This document shows, in pieces, positions 1 to 12,535 of a stretch of DNA of 64,000 bases (positions are counted from its first letter, which is position 1; the number at the start of each line of letters is the position of its first letter). The notes beneath the pieces were generated by a model, which saw only the letters and a list, made by a program, of their open reading frames with translations, was not told where the DNA came from and ran no database searches. Where the stretch lies: positions 3,831,501-3,895,500 of the forward strand of contig CM067534.1 in assembly GCA_034509925.1 (NCBI GenBank), written 5' to 3'. Both the position numbers and the translations under genes were made by a program. The stretch is from Hirudinaria manillensis. Taxonomy: Eukaryota > Annelida > Clitellata > Hirudinida > Hirudinidae.

Positions 1-870
1 CTCAAACGATATTTTAATAAAACCTTTCATCTGCCTTTCATTTTTATGAGGAGTTCTAATCATCTTATTTTGAAATGGACAACACCCATGACAAGAAAGG
101 GATGAACAAATCTTTCAAGCGTCTTTATTCTGACGAAATATTTGACAAATTCCATGGAATCATGACAAGCCTTCCCGCAAAAATATTTTTTTTTTGCTTT
201 GAATAAAAAAGAACATTATCAAAAAAGATCGAGGCAGAGAAAGTCGTGACAAATGTAAACAATTGTTGTCTTTTTAACAGAATCGCATTGTAATTTTACT
301 CGCTTTAAGATACGTGTGATTATGTATGTGATTAGAATCAGTCAAAATTCATTGAATAATGCGTTGGTCTTAGTGATATTACAATATTAAGATGTAAAGT
401 CATGATTCTCCATAAAATGGTTAACGATGAAAGATTTTCTGTTAATTAAGTTAGTTTGTACCATAATTGGTTATTGTTTTTTCCCCTAAAACATTATCGT
501 GTGCCACAATAATTGTAAATAAAGATATTAATAAGTTATTATAATTCGTACATATTTGTCATTTGTCGTGAAGCGTAAATCAAATAGCAAAGTTACAGAA
601 ACTTCAGGCACAAGACTGTTTAAACAATATATAAGTGAAACTGTTTATTTTTTTTGTACTTATAAGTTGCAAAACGCCAAAAAACATTTCCACTTTATGT
701 GGAACAAAAATGGAGACACTGGAAACTTTAACCCAGGGGAACTTTCAATGAGTTTTCATGATGCGAAGATACAATGAATATATCTAAAAGCAGCAAATGC
801 TGTTTTACAATAAACCCCTGCATTTAATAGAAACGTGTAAATTAGGAAGTGTTTTATTAACCAAGGCACG

Positions 871-928
871 AATGTCCTTCTTTATTCTGCGTACACAGAA
901 ATGTCCTTCTTTATTCTGCGTACACAGA
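871..928. repeat. 29-bp perfect tandem duplication
   Basis: The 29-bp unit starting AATGTCCTTCTTTATTCTGC occurs twice back to back at 871-899 and 900-928. The pair is bracketed by short inverted sequences, GGCACG on the left and CGTGCC on the right. No coding role is evident. Confidence 0.9.
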
Positions 929-1171
929 AATCGTGCCTGCATCGTGGTCGAACAGTTGTATCAACGCAGACACTTGAAAACCAAATTTAAAAGAATTCTT
1001 TGGAATTTCTTCTCCTTGTGAAATGTTCATTTCCATCAACCTCCACACTGAACCCAGTTTCTATCAGTCAAGTAAAATTTTAAAAATAACGGCTCTTTAG
1101 TCACGATTTATCGTCGCCTTTTGCAAAGAAATCGTTCTCAACTTCTCAAAGTCGAAATGTTTTCGAAGCTT

Positions 1172-1372
1172 CACAAACAATCATTGCTTTCATCAAAGCA
1201 AGTTTAATAGTGACATGACATGTTGTTTTTGTTTTTCAGATTAAAAATACTTTGTGCCAGTATGTAGCTGTATTAAATATGATCACAAACAATCATTGCT
1301 TTCATCAAACCAAGTTTAATAGTAACTTAATATATTTTAAAAATACTTTGTTCCAGTCTGTAACTCTGTTGG
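1172..1372. repeat. 112-bp imperfect tandem duplication
   Basis: A segment beginning CACAAACAATCATTGCTTTC at 1172 recurs at 1284 (112-bp offset). Similarity continues through an AAAAATACTTTG(T)GCCAGT-like stretch near 1243 and 1334. The copies differ by several substitutions and indels, so this is not a very recent event. Confidence 0.8.
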
Positions 1373-3359
1373 ATTTATATGTGATGCACTATTAATTAAT
1401 AGTTAATTGGTTTTGCGTTTTAGTTTTATATATGTGAACAAATATATAAATCTATTGAAACAATTTGAACAAAAACTGCACGATATAACTGAAATTTTGA
1501 GAATCACTTGAAGCAACTATTCATCAAACCTGTCAATACATCAACTTCACTCCCGCGTCCCTAGAGTAACATGGACAATGAAAACGAAGTTATTTTTTGA
1601 TATTTAATTTATTTAAGTTTATTTGTTTGAGTTTTATTAACCGTTTAAATTTATTCAAACATTTAATTCTTTATTTGTCACAGATTAATTTAGTTCATCA
1701 TAGCAATTCAAAATGAAGAGGATAGTGTAACCCCCAAATGATCCGACTGCGAAAACTTCATTCTCACGCTTGCAGCACGAATTCCACCAAAATTTAGCTT
1801 AATTTAGTTATTAATGAATTTGGGTTCTCAAAAAAAAAGAGGAAGTAAAAAAAAAATTGGAAATTAAACGAAATGTTGAATAAAACTTTGGAAATCGCTG
1901 ACAATTTCAAGAGATAATTAGTGATTTAACCTTTATTTATCATATTTATCATAATGATATTTAATGCAATAGTATCATATGCATTAATATAATTATAATA
2001 ATGTTTTCATTAACGCTACATGAGTCACGCATTCAAATACTGAACACCTAGATGTACTTGATGGCTTTTACAGACCCCTCAATTTTCTCAGTTATTAGCG
2101 ACAAAAAAGAAGCTTAAAATACTCTCCTTCCTTATTTTTTTTGAAAGGCTTGTCATTTGAAATGCTTCTCATTTCTGGACATGAGATTAATGCAGCATTC
2201 ACATCGGTCCGAGGCACCTTATTATGAAGGTTGATTGCTTTGGTTATGGGTTTGTGAATGTAATTTACATAACAAAATGTATTCGCCAGCGAATGAAAGC
2301 TATTCATTGAAATCCATCGTTGCCAACAAAAGAACGATTGTCAATCATTCCTTCTGAGAAAATACCTTGCAGTGGTCACAATAAATTATTTATTTAAATT
2401 TTATATCTTATATCTGGTTGTAAGACTGTAAATTATAAAAGAATCACAGTACGCATAATCTTTTGTGCCATAATAATGGTTATAAATACAAACTCTACGA
2501 AGATAAAGGGTGGACATGTTCCACCATGCATAGACAATAATAATAATAACATCCATTTCTGGATATCAATTAAATAACTGCACTTTTACATTTAAATATA
2601 ATTTAATAAAACTTTAAAAAATAAATAAAAATAAAAATAAAACAAGTCCCTTTAATAAATTACAATGTATTGTTCATTGAGATAAAAGTTTATAATTTGT
2701 AATTTAATATTAATATTTTATTAATAATTTGTATTATTATATTATCAATAATAATTTTATTAATATTAATAATTTATAATTTAATTTAATTAATATTAAT
2801 TTATAATTTAATTTTATTAAATTTACTTTACAATTTAATATTACTAAATTTAAAATTATTAAAGAGTTTCTTTTCTGTCGATTTGATTTGCCTTAATTAA
2901 GGCCTTAAGGAATCGTGTCCTTAAGAATAATTATATCAATATTACCAATAATTTGTTATTACTCTTAAAAAACAATAACTTATGGCGGGTGATTACAGCT
3001 TCAATTTTTTTTCCAAATACTTTTATGCCAAAAAGGAGTCTCAAAAAATCTTTAAATCTAGAAAGCAGCATTTCGTGTTTTCAAATGTTTACAAATAAAT
3101 TTCAATTGACTTCTAAATGCAACACAAGCCTTCCCAGACAGAGATAGAAGTTAAGTAATTGACAAAATATATTTTTGTACGTCCTTTAGTTAAGGACTTA
3201 ATAGATAAAGGTAGTTCTACTTGACCATGACGTAGTTAGTCCAAGTTTCTTCAGCCAATGAAATAAAACCTGTACGAATTTCTAGGAAGTAATCTCGTTT
3301 CCTTAACTTGTAAAGCATGAACCAATCGTTGAATGATCTATTTTTGTCAGCAAGTGGTC

Positions 3360-3368
3360 TATATATGG
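3360..3368 (+). promoter_or_regulatory. Putative TATA box of RTK-A
   Basis: TATATATGG lies 46 bp upstream of the ATG at 3406. The paralogue RTK-B has TATATATAG at an equivalent place, 60 bp upstream of its ATG. The shared position supports a core promoter with a very short 5' UTR. The transcription start is not known. Confidence 0.5.
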
Positions 3369-3405
3369 ACAGGAACAATCTATTGGGTATCCAGAGTTCT
3401 CAAGC

Positions 3406-6400
3406 ATGTTTCTAATGAAATTCTTTCTTGTTGTTATAGCGTTGTGCTATTTCACTTGTCAGAGGTATCAACCAATTGTAGTTGATGTTATGGCAACTTA
3501 ATGTGATATTTAAATTTAAATGAAAGTATTTTAAACAATAAATTAAATATTTCCTAAGATACAGTAACATTAGTATTATTAATTAAAGTCAGGGGCAAAA
3601 CTGGATATCAGTGGACTATGAAACTCAGGTTTCATATTTAAGATGCTGGACCGAATACCACGAGAGTTGCTTCTGGCTATTTTTTATGATTTGCTCAAGG
3701 CAGAAGTAAACCTTTGCAATAAAATTATAAAAATAATGTAACATGATGTTAATAATTGCATCTTTATTATTGCCGTTGAATAGGGTTGATAAATGCGTAG
3801 TGGATTTCAAGAAGGAGATCAGATCCAAGCGTATATGTAAGGATGGCTGGGCAAACTTACCGGACTGCTTAACACGTGAGTATTTGCATGTTAACGAGTT
3901 CAAAGCTTATTAGTTAATTGATGACATATTAAAATATTTTCAGCGATTTGTTTGTCATGTCGAAGCGGAGAAATATGCACAGCACCGGGTAAATGCGATT
4001 GCCTGACAACGGGAGGAGTATGCACTAACGGTATCACCCTTTCATAATTTAAAATTTTTTAATGAATTTATTTATTTAAACAAATCTAAGTAATTCCAAA
4101 TTCTAATAAATATTTAACTCTTTGCGAATATAATAATATTTATTAATCGATTACTAATATTTATAAATTCTTTAGGTATGAAACTTCAGAATTTATAATA
4201 GCTTATAATTACCGATCATCGAAATAATTGCTGTAACAATTTTTAATTTAAATGTTCCCACATAATGAGTCTACATTAATATTATTCCCTTTAGTGCCCT
4301 GTAGCGACATCAAAAGCTGCTTTCCAGGCACTTGCAGCCCGTCTAAAACATGCGTGTGTAACCCAAATTTCTATGGAGATGATTGCCAAAATAGTGAGTC
4401 ACACTTGTGAATTTCTACAAACGAAAAAATATTCTTAAAATTTTTACAAATAAATAATAATTTCTCCAATCAGTTCGAAGGACTCCGACAAATCTCATAT
4501 GCGAACTAACACTTGATACAGCAACCCAGAAGGATATGAAAACAACTTGTGCACCTCCGAATTATGAACCTGAAATAAAATGGATCAACTCCATCAATAA
4601 GATATCCCTTCGTTTAGAATCAACTTATGACCCTTCTGGTATAAACCTTCCTGATAGCACAGTTGCTACTTATGCTAGGTTTCCGGTCAGCATTGGAGTC
4701 AGTAAATTGAGTTATTCAATAACTCTCGCTTCTGCAAATGGCTCCACAAAATCAGGTAAGAATTTCGGTATTAATAATCGTAGTAAATCAAATTATCATT
4801 TACGTTCATTTTAATATATTGCTAATCCAAATTGTAACTAAATTTTATTGATTTCTTCAGTATTTATCGACACATGTCCAGGATATTCTGTGGATTCAGC
4901 CGTTCCACATGCAACTTGTGACATAAATAAAGCTTATCAAGATACTGGCATGAAATCACCAATTCTTAACGACACGTGAGAACTAGATTAAAAAAGAATA
5001 ATGCATAGAAATTCTTGCCATAATTGTGTTCATTTTGTTATTAAAATGACTTATTAAAACAACTTTTCACAGATTTCACGTACAAGTCTTGTCTAATTTA
5101 GGAGGATTTATTGAGGGCGTCAATAACCCTAAGATACCATTTAGTAGTTTTCCCAGGAAAACGTTTTTTGGTGATAAAGTTAACACTTCAATAATGTTGA
5201 AAATCGATGATACGCCACCTGTTCACTGCCTGGGATCAAACACCGATTGCCCATTTTTCCCTATTTACCTGGAAAATGACGTAACCACGGTAGTGTTTTA
5301 CTAAATTCTTTTTCAATTTGTTGACACATAATTTTTGAATTACTATTTATTTTTTCGCTTATTTGATTTTTGGTAGACTTTTGACGAGAAATTCTAGTAT
5401 AAATTTTTGTTATTTGTAATGATTTGTAAACTATATAAAGGAAGAAACTCGATTTGGTATTCTAAGAACGCATAAACACGCAAAGTAACATGATTAGCAA
5501 GACTATCTCTGATGATATGCGTAAGGCACTATATAAATGAATTATATTTAATTTTAACCTACGATCACCTTTTGCATCACCCATTATTAGTAAAATGAAA
5601 TATTTTGATAGATTTTCCTCTGCATAATTTGAAAATTAAATTTAATTTAATGAGTGTCGCTAAATTGGTATTGTAAATGTCGGTCACCCACATTGTCATC
5701 TGCGGTCTCACTTCCGTTTCTGTTTAAAATTAATTAAAATATTAAATTGAATTTAATTTTCGTCTCAGGAAAAAACAATCTATCCTCAATTTCTTGGATG
5801 GACTGATTCTGCGTCTGGTATAGCACGTTATCATGTTGAAATTTACTTGCTAAGAGCATCTACAGCAGGGCTTCTTGAAAACTTAGGAAGTCCAACACAA
5901 GTGTTAGACATAAAATCGACTGAGAATACTGTTGCAATTACTTGCACTACACCTGGAGTTTATTCAATCGAATTGACCGTTTATGACCAAGTGAATAACA
6001 ATGCATCTGCAAGGAATATCTTCATTTGTAGCGATAGCACAGGTATTAAAACAAATCCCGACAAACCTCTGAAAGTTAAAGAAGCTGTAAAAAGTGAAGT
6101 GAATAAGAATGAATGGTGGATAAATGACACTAGTAAATTGATTTCAAAGACCATCACAGTTTTATGGGATGGTTATTGCTCCAGTAGCGGACAGTTTAGG
6201 GAAGAATGGACCTATCCTGTCAAGCCTTGGAATAAAGGAATTGATGACACGGTTTACAAGGATCATAGTTATGGTCCTCGGACGATAGATGAATATAAAG
6301 GTTTAAAAGAAGGAATTTACTCGTATACCATTTCATCCTACATAGGACCAAAAATTGGTATGCAATACAAACAGACTGAAGCATACAACTCGAGTGTAAA

Positions 6401-9400
6401 TTCAGCAAATATCGTTTTAACATCGCTTGTGGATGGAACAACAGTAGCTGTTCAGTTTTCATGTGCTGACATGTCAGGTGGAAAAATAACTGAAGAGTTG
6501 TTTATAAACGTTGACACGAGTCCAGCGACTGTTTCAGAAGTTACTTTTCAGAAGAATTATCCCGACACGTATACCTCAAGGTACTTCGTAATTTGGATTG
6601 AAGGTTGTTGTGTATGATTGGCTGTTATTCTGGTGGAAATATCAAATATTGCAAGAACTGGGGAAGATAATTTGCAGGAGAGATGCAACGCTTTCATGGC
6701 CTACATGACTTACATGATAATCTAGCCTTTGGTGTATAATTTACTTGATAACCATTTGAATTTAAATAAATTTCTGATTAGAAGGAGTAAAATATTTTAA
6801 AAAATGGTTTGATTAAATATCTTGAGTTTATCAGACCATGAATTACCATTAATTTTCATTAATGTGTTTTAATATTTGTTGTTTCAATTTTAGCATTAAT
6901 TTACGGATTGAAGAAAAGGAAAGTGGCATAAAATCTATCAATTACAACATCTTTATCGGCTCTAATAGTAATAACCCACTGATATCTCAATCAATCGCTC
7001 CACAGATTCGCGATGCTCCAAGTACGAATAATAGAAAGAAGAAAAGAGAAGTTGGCCATTTTAATTAATCGTAGCACGTATTTAAGTTATTTATCATTGA
7101 TTTTAAATTAATTTTAAAAGTAAATTTTAAAATTTTGTCTCCATAAAGTTTCGGTAAATGGAGGAAAACGTCTAAATGCAATTTGGGTCGATATTCTCCA
7201 TAGAAAATCTGATTGGATAAAGTCCATAAACGATGCTATCAATTTGAAATCGTATATAAAAGATGCAAACATATATAACTACTTAAAAAGATTTATTTAT
7301 GGTCATTACAAATCAAACTCAAATTCTTACATTCAAAAAAGATTTCGTACATTTCAAGGTTTTAGAAGGACCGTGCATGGCCGGTGACAAAAACTGTTAT
7401 TGTACTCCAATGGGACATTGTTACAATTATTACCAAAGTGTTCCTATTGATCATTGTCTCATAGACAAAGTGAATAACAACGACTTCTACTTAGAAGTTA
7501 CTGTGACCAATTTGGCGGGTCTGAATTCAGGTTCAAAGAAAATAAAGGTTGACTTGTTGACTTATTTTCACAATGATCAACTTTATTTATTTCGATTTTA
7601 TTTTAATAAAGTAGATCTTGTAATAAGCCTGAGCTTTATAAAAGTATGTAACACACTGTAGATTTATTATTTATCAATCATGCTCATGAATATTAAACGA
7701 CACAAATCAAGTAAATATGCAAATGTACGTGTACAATAAACCACAATTAAGCTCTTTTTTAATAATATATAAATAAAATAATTCTATATAATGTACGCTT
7801 TTACAAAAACTCTCGAATGACAATTACCAAAGGAACATTAGCAACATATCTGGAAAATTTAACAAGTTAATGTTCCATTTCATACGAAACAGAAGATGTT
7901 TTGCAAATAAACTACTTTCTATATAATAATAAAATCGTTATGAACTTAAAATTATAACAATTCATAATAATACAATTTTCAGATGGATGATATGAAAGAT
8001 GTGGAATGCAGACCTGGTATATATATTTTTTTTAAATTTAAATTATTTGATGTCTGAAAGCTTAAACATAAGATTTGCTAAATTAAAAAATATTTTTTAT
8101 CCGTTTCAGCAAATAGATTGACGTCTGGACAGATAGCAGCCATTGTGATATGTAAGAGTTCAGACAAAATTGAACATACTCGATTCTAATTTGAATATTG
8201 TAATTGCTCATAATAATGTAAATGTTCACTCAGTGGTCAAACCTACACAGGTGTTCTCATATTAGTCGCCATTTTGGCTGCCATTGCGTTTCTGCTATTA
8301 AGAATCTATATCTTCAAGAAGCCGGTACCTCGACCTCTATCGGATGCTTACATCTCGATAGCAAGTAAAATTAGAAGGAGAGGTGCAGAACCAGTTTCAA
8401 CTCCAAACCAGTTATACATTCCAGGCGATGATTTCAAAGTAACTTTCATATTAACACTATGACGATTGGTTCTACAAGAAAGCGTCATTAACAGAAAGAA
8501 AAGGTATGCAAAGAAGTCGAATATTATGAAGGTTGTGACAATGAATACTCAAAGTTAAGATTTCCTGAAAATGACATTACTTTGAGAGAGGAACTCAGCA
8601 AAGGCAAAATGATAATGGTAAACAAAGCTATCTTCAACAACAGCGGAAACAAAGAGACAGTGGCAGTAAAATATCTTAAAAGTTAGAAGAAAAAAAATTA
8701 ACACGATAATAAATAATAAATTATAATTATTCTTTTTAATTTATAAAGATGGCTCGAGTGCAAAATCAAAAAAGTCATTCCAGGAGAAGATTAACTTCCT
8801 TAATGACTTGATGCCTCACGAAAACATAGTCAAGTTTATGGGAATTTGTGAAAAACCTCAAGGTATTCACATATTTCATTTTTCGTGTGGCGTTAATCAG
8901 TTCAGGACCACACAGCTTTATAATTCATATAATTATGATTATGATTATGATATCCTGAAACAGGAACAATGATGGTGCTGGAATATTGCGAACTCACTTT
9001 GAAGAGCTGGTTGTCGAGTCTTGGAAATGTGACACCAGACATTTTGGACGACATGTGCATGATATCATTAAATGTGGCCAATGGTGTGGAACATCTCCAC
9101 AAAAGAAAGGTTATAAGAGAAACAAGCATTAAATAAAGAATTGCTAATAAAGATTTCTAATACGATATGAATAACAAATGAGAAAATTTCAAATTCTTGC
9201 AGATCGTTCATAAGAGACTTCTTGCAAAAAATGTTCTCCTGACAAAGCGATTTTCTCAATGGGTGGCCAAACTTATTGGCTTTGGGCCTGACAAATATGA
9301 AGATGAAGCAGACAGAAAAGTAATTGCGTTGTGTTATTGCTTTGCCATGTTTCAATATTATCGTAATTGTAATTATATTTTGTTTGGTGTAACAGTAATT

Positions 9401-10684
9401 TGTACGTAATCCAATGATCATCGACCACTAATTGCCTATCGATGAATTTTCATGTGTTCGAAAGTAGTCAGGTCCTATCTCCAGGGTCCCGACAACGTTA
9501 TTCAAACTTTAAAGTTCAGGACATTTTCCCAGCAGGGGACTTAATAGCTTAAGAGCAATTCTAATGCATTTTTAAGAATTAATGGGTTATTGGTTTCCCA
9601 GGATTGCTCGGGGGATGATGAGGAATGTTATGGAACGTTCCATGAAATGTGATTGGGCGAATGGACCAGGTTTGACTGATAGTATAAACAGGAGTTTGAG
9701 TGGGTATCGCGGAGTCTGAGTCGGGGTTGGAGTCTGTGTGTTTGATATTGTGCTAGTGAGAATTCCTGAAGAGTGTTGGAGTTGGACGAGTGTGTGGTGT
9801 AGAGTTCCAAAGATCTTATTAGAAATTCCGTGTATATAATCTGTTCTATTAAACTGTCTTCTAGTTAAGGACATGGTTTAGTCATAAAATCAGTTACATT
9901 TCTCTGGAAATTACTGAGTTTTATCTACTTCAACTTCTAAAAAGTTACGTTCTATCTCAATTCAATGTGATGGACGTGATAGTTGCTATGTATATATATT
10001 ATTTGCTTTAATACATGTTCAGGCTTCAGTCCCCATAAAGTGGCTAGCTCCTGAAACTTTGGAAACAATCAACGATTCGCATCCAACGTATAACGAGAAA
10101 ACTGATGCTTGGACCTATGGCATACTTCTCTGGGAAATATATACAAAAGGTGACTTTTAATAATAGTTATTATTATTATTTCAGGGTTATTATTAGTGAT
10201 ATTATTAATGTGTTAATGAGTTAATCGTTACCAATTCTGCAATTTGCTATTACCAGTGTGGTTCGTACCCTGTAATATTCAAAATCATTTTGAGCTCATA
10301 TTTTCCAGCCAATTCTCAGCCATATCCTGAGTTCAAAAGCAATGAAGCAAAGAATGCCATCATCAAAGGGTCAAAGATGTCGAGACCAGATGACTGTCCA
10401 TCTGAGATGTGAGATCAAATTAAAGACCGTATTTTGGCCGCATAATTAATTATGCTATAATTAATTCGATAAATATTCATAATTAAATAACTAATTCACT
10501 GGTGTGTTTTTTCTCTTACAATTAATTCAAAATTGATCTGTTATTGGACAGCTTTGAGGACGTAATGAGCAAATGCTGGAGTACTGATCCACGTGAAAGA
10601 CCAACGTTTTCCAAAATATCAGATGAGGTGGAAGCATTCAGGAACAATTGTCCCGACTCAACTGGTTATTACGGCCCCGCATAG
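3406..10684 (+). CDS. RTK-A: receptor tyrosine-kinase-like protein, predicted pseudokinase
   Basis: Reconstructed exons: 3406-3464, 3589-3705, 3784-3875, 3944-4030, 4295-4393, 4474-4755, 4861-4975, 5073-5289, 5769-6580, 6894-7050, 7359-7547, 7983-8016, 8110-8151, 8251-8438, 8495-8681, 8749-8862, 8964-9109, 9203-9319, 10023-10149, 10309-10408, 10552-10684. They total 3,414 nt and stay in frame (1,137 aa). Order: signal peptide (MFLMKFFLVVIALCYFTC); Cys-rich N-terminus; EGF-like modules (CLSCRSGEICTAPGKCDC, then CVCNPNFYGDDC); beta-rich ectodomain with VDTSP-type linkers; transmembrane segment VLILVAILAAIAFLLLRIY; kinase-like domain. The VAVK lysine (889), APE and the WTYGILLWEI region are kept. 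The catalytic loop reads HKRLLAKN (HRD Asp replaced by Arg, 984), DFG reads GFG (1005-1007), and the glycine loop (LSKGKMIMVNKA) keeps one Gly. It should sit at the plasma membrane and signal, if at all, by scaffolding or by pairing with an active partner. Exon borders are inferred from phase and from RTK-B. Ligand and subfamily are not recognised. Confidence 0.82.
9630..9643. other. 14-bp perfect palindrome in RTK-A intron 18
   Basis: ATGGAACGTTCCAT reads the same on both strands. It lies in intron 18, which is 703 bp here against 172 bp in RTK-B, so it falls inside sequence gained by A or lost by B. No function is evident. Confidence 0.5.
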
Positions 10685-10951
10685 AATCCAATTCTTGCTC
10701 AGACAAACAAAATACTTTGTTTTCCATGGTTAGTTTTTATAACACGTTTAACCGCTTAATTATTGCCTGTTTATATACTCGTTCAATTTCAAACATTTCA
10801 TAATAACCCTCGAAGTTTTTGTTTATAAGGTTTTCAAATGTTAAAATATATTATTTTAGTGTTTTTATGACTTCACGCTTTTACGCACATTTCCACTGAT
10901 TAAACGTGTTTATGGGTTTTTTTTAAATTTAAGTACAAACATTTGTTCAGA

Positions 10952-10961
10952 AATAAATAAA
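10952..10961 (+). promoter_or_regulatory. Putative polyadenylation signals of RTK-A
   Basis: Two overlapping AATAAA hexamers lie about 270 nt past the stop codon at 10684. They would give a short 3' UTR. Other A/T-rich hexamers exist nearby, so the choice is tentative. Confidence 0.35.
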
Positions 10962-12475
10962 AATGCCTTTATACTTGAACTGCTATTTGCTTGTTAATTT
11001 TACCCTGTTGACAAACTACTCAAACAAATTTAAAGAATAAATAGTTTTGATTGAGTTGTTATTATTGATATATTGCTGACATGCGGATTTAAAATTATGA
11101 AATCACAGTGGAAGATTATAAGGGAGAAAATGAAGCTGAAGTGCTTTTCAGCAGCAATATTTTTATTGTTAATTAATTAATTAATTAATTAATTTACAAT
11201 CATTCAAATGATAACTCGTTCTGTGACCTATTACTTCAAGTACCATAACAGTCAATTTATTTTAGAAATCTAAAAGTTACTTATGAGCCACGTAATTTAT
11301 AACTTGACGTAATTTACTGAAGATTTCAAGCGTATCAATGAGGAAGAAGTACGGGCTGCTTTGAATGTCTGCCCTTGAATGAATTCAGTCAAGCTTGAAT
11401 TAGGGTGATTCTGAAGGAGATTGCACAACGTTTACTTCTCCATTAACGGATCTGATTTTAATAATTTACTAATACATTATTATTATATAATATTATATAA
11501 AAGTATTCAAAGCAAGCGAACAAACAAACAAAGCAAATGAACTTGTTAACAACACTAACTACAACTTTTATTTTATATCCAACATCCATTTCTTAGTTGG
11601 AATTTTTACTTTAAAAATAAATATTTTTATTTATAGATAAATAGTGTCACGATCCTACTTTTGGTAGTGTAATGTACGATCAAGAGTAGCAGACAGTCAT
11701 ACAATAGATACCGGAAGAGGAACGTTGCTGGGCTTTCGACCTCTCACAACCGCAATTTAAAGCCACAATTTTAGCTCGGTTGTCGTGACTCGTGATTCTA
11801 AAATTAGAAATTATATAAGGCATTTATTCACATTATAATTTAATTAAGCATTTGTAAGTGAAGCTTAACTAGGAGGGTAAAAGCCCACTCTTAAAAGCAC
11901 TATTATTAGCGTTCGAAATGTGTTGCTTTCTCAATTTTCTTAAATCAAAGCTACTTGTTTCGTTTTCCAATTTGCTATTGTTATTTGGTGTTGTCAATCA
12001 GAAGAGCTCTATAAACAAAAATCATGTAAAAAAAAAGGGATGACATAATTTGTGAACACTTTGTCAGCCATAAAATATAGTCTGCTGCGGTTTTCTTCAT
12101 AAAAAGTTATTTAAAAAAGACCTCTTAAGGTACTCTACTTTCTGTTAAATAAGTTTTCTTCCTCTAAAAGTGATATCTTTGAAGATTTTACTTCTCAAAT
12201 AATAAATTCAAAAACTGAAATACACCGAAATACAAAATAGTAACGGGACGCATAGCAAGTGCTTATGTGGTTTATTCTTACTCTATGGGTATGTTACCGT
12301 TCTTTCCCAGGTGTGTGCTTGAAATAACAAAACAATAAATAGGTCTGTGACTTCAGGTGATTCAAATATCTAAATTTAATTATTTAACGTCTAGGAAGTG
12401 AAATTGCTGTGTTGGTTAACAGGCAACAACAAAAAGCTTATAGTAGCTTTTACTGAAGCTTAAAAAGTCGAGGTG
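10962..12475. other. Intergenic spacer between the two receptor genes
   Basis: About 1.5 kb between RTK-A and the RTK-B promoter. It contains a (TTAA)n run at about 11169-11195 and otherwise unremarkable AT-rich sequence. No exon or RNA gene was recognised. Confidence 0.6.
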
Positions 12476-12484
12476 TATATATAG
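12476..12484 (+). promoter_or_regulatory. Putative TATA box of RTK-B
   Basis: TATATATAG is 60 bp upstream of the ATG at 12536 and matches the element in front of RTK-A. Confidence 0.5.
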
Positions 12485-12535
12485 GGAAATTTTCTAGGGC
12501 TTCAGACATTATTGCCATCCTGCTTCTCGTCCGAC

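Larger units (their letters stand above)
1..3355. other. AT-rich intergenic flank, no gene seen
   Basis: Short open frames (for example at 556-777, 797-1021 and 2095-2307) lack splice context, compositional signal or recognisable domains. Much of 2560-2870 is nearly pure A/T. Two local duplications are listed separately. Nothing here resembles the upstream exons of the receptor gene that follows. Confidence 0.6.

Noticed and set aside
7140..7358. Open stretch in RTK-A intron 10 that could extend exon 11 upstream
   Set aside because: The equivalent place in RTK-B has no similar sequence and the phase-consistent acceptor is at 7358.
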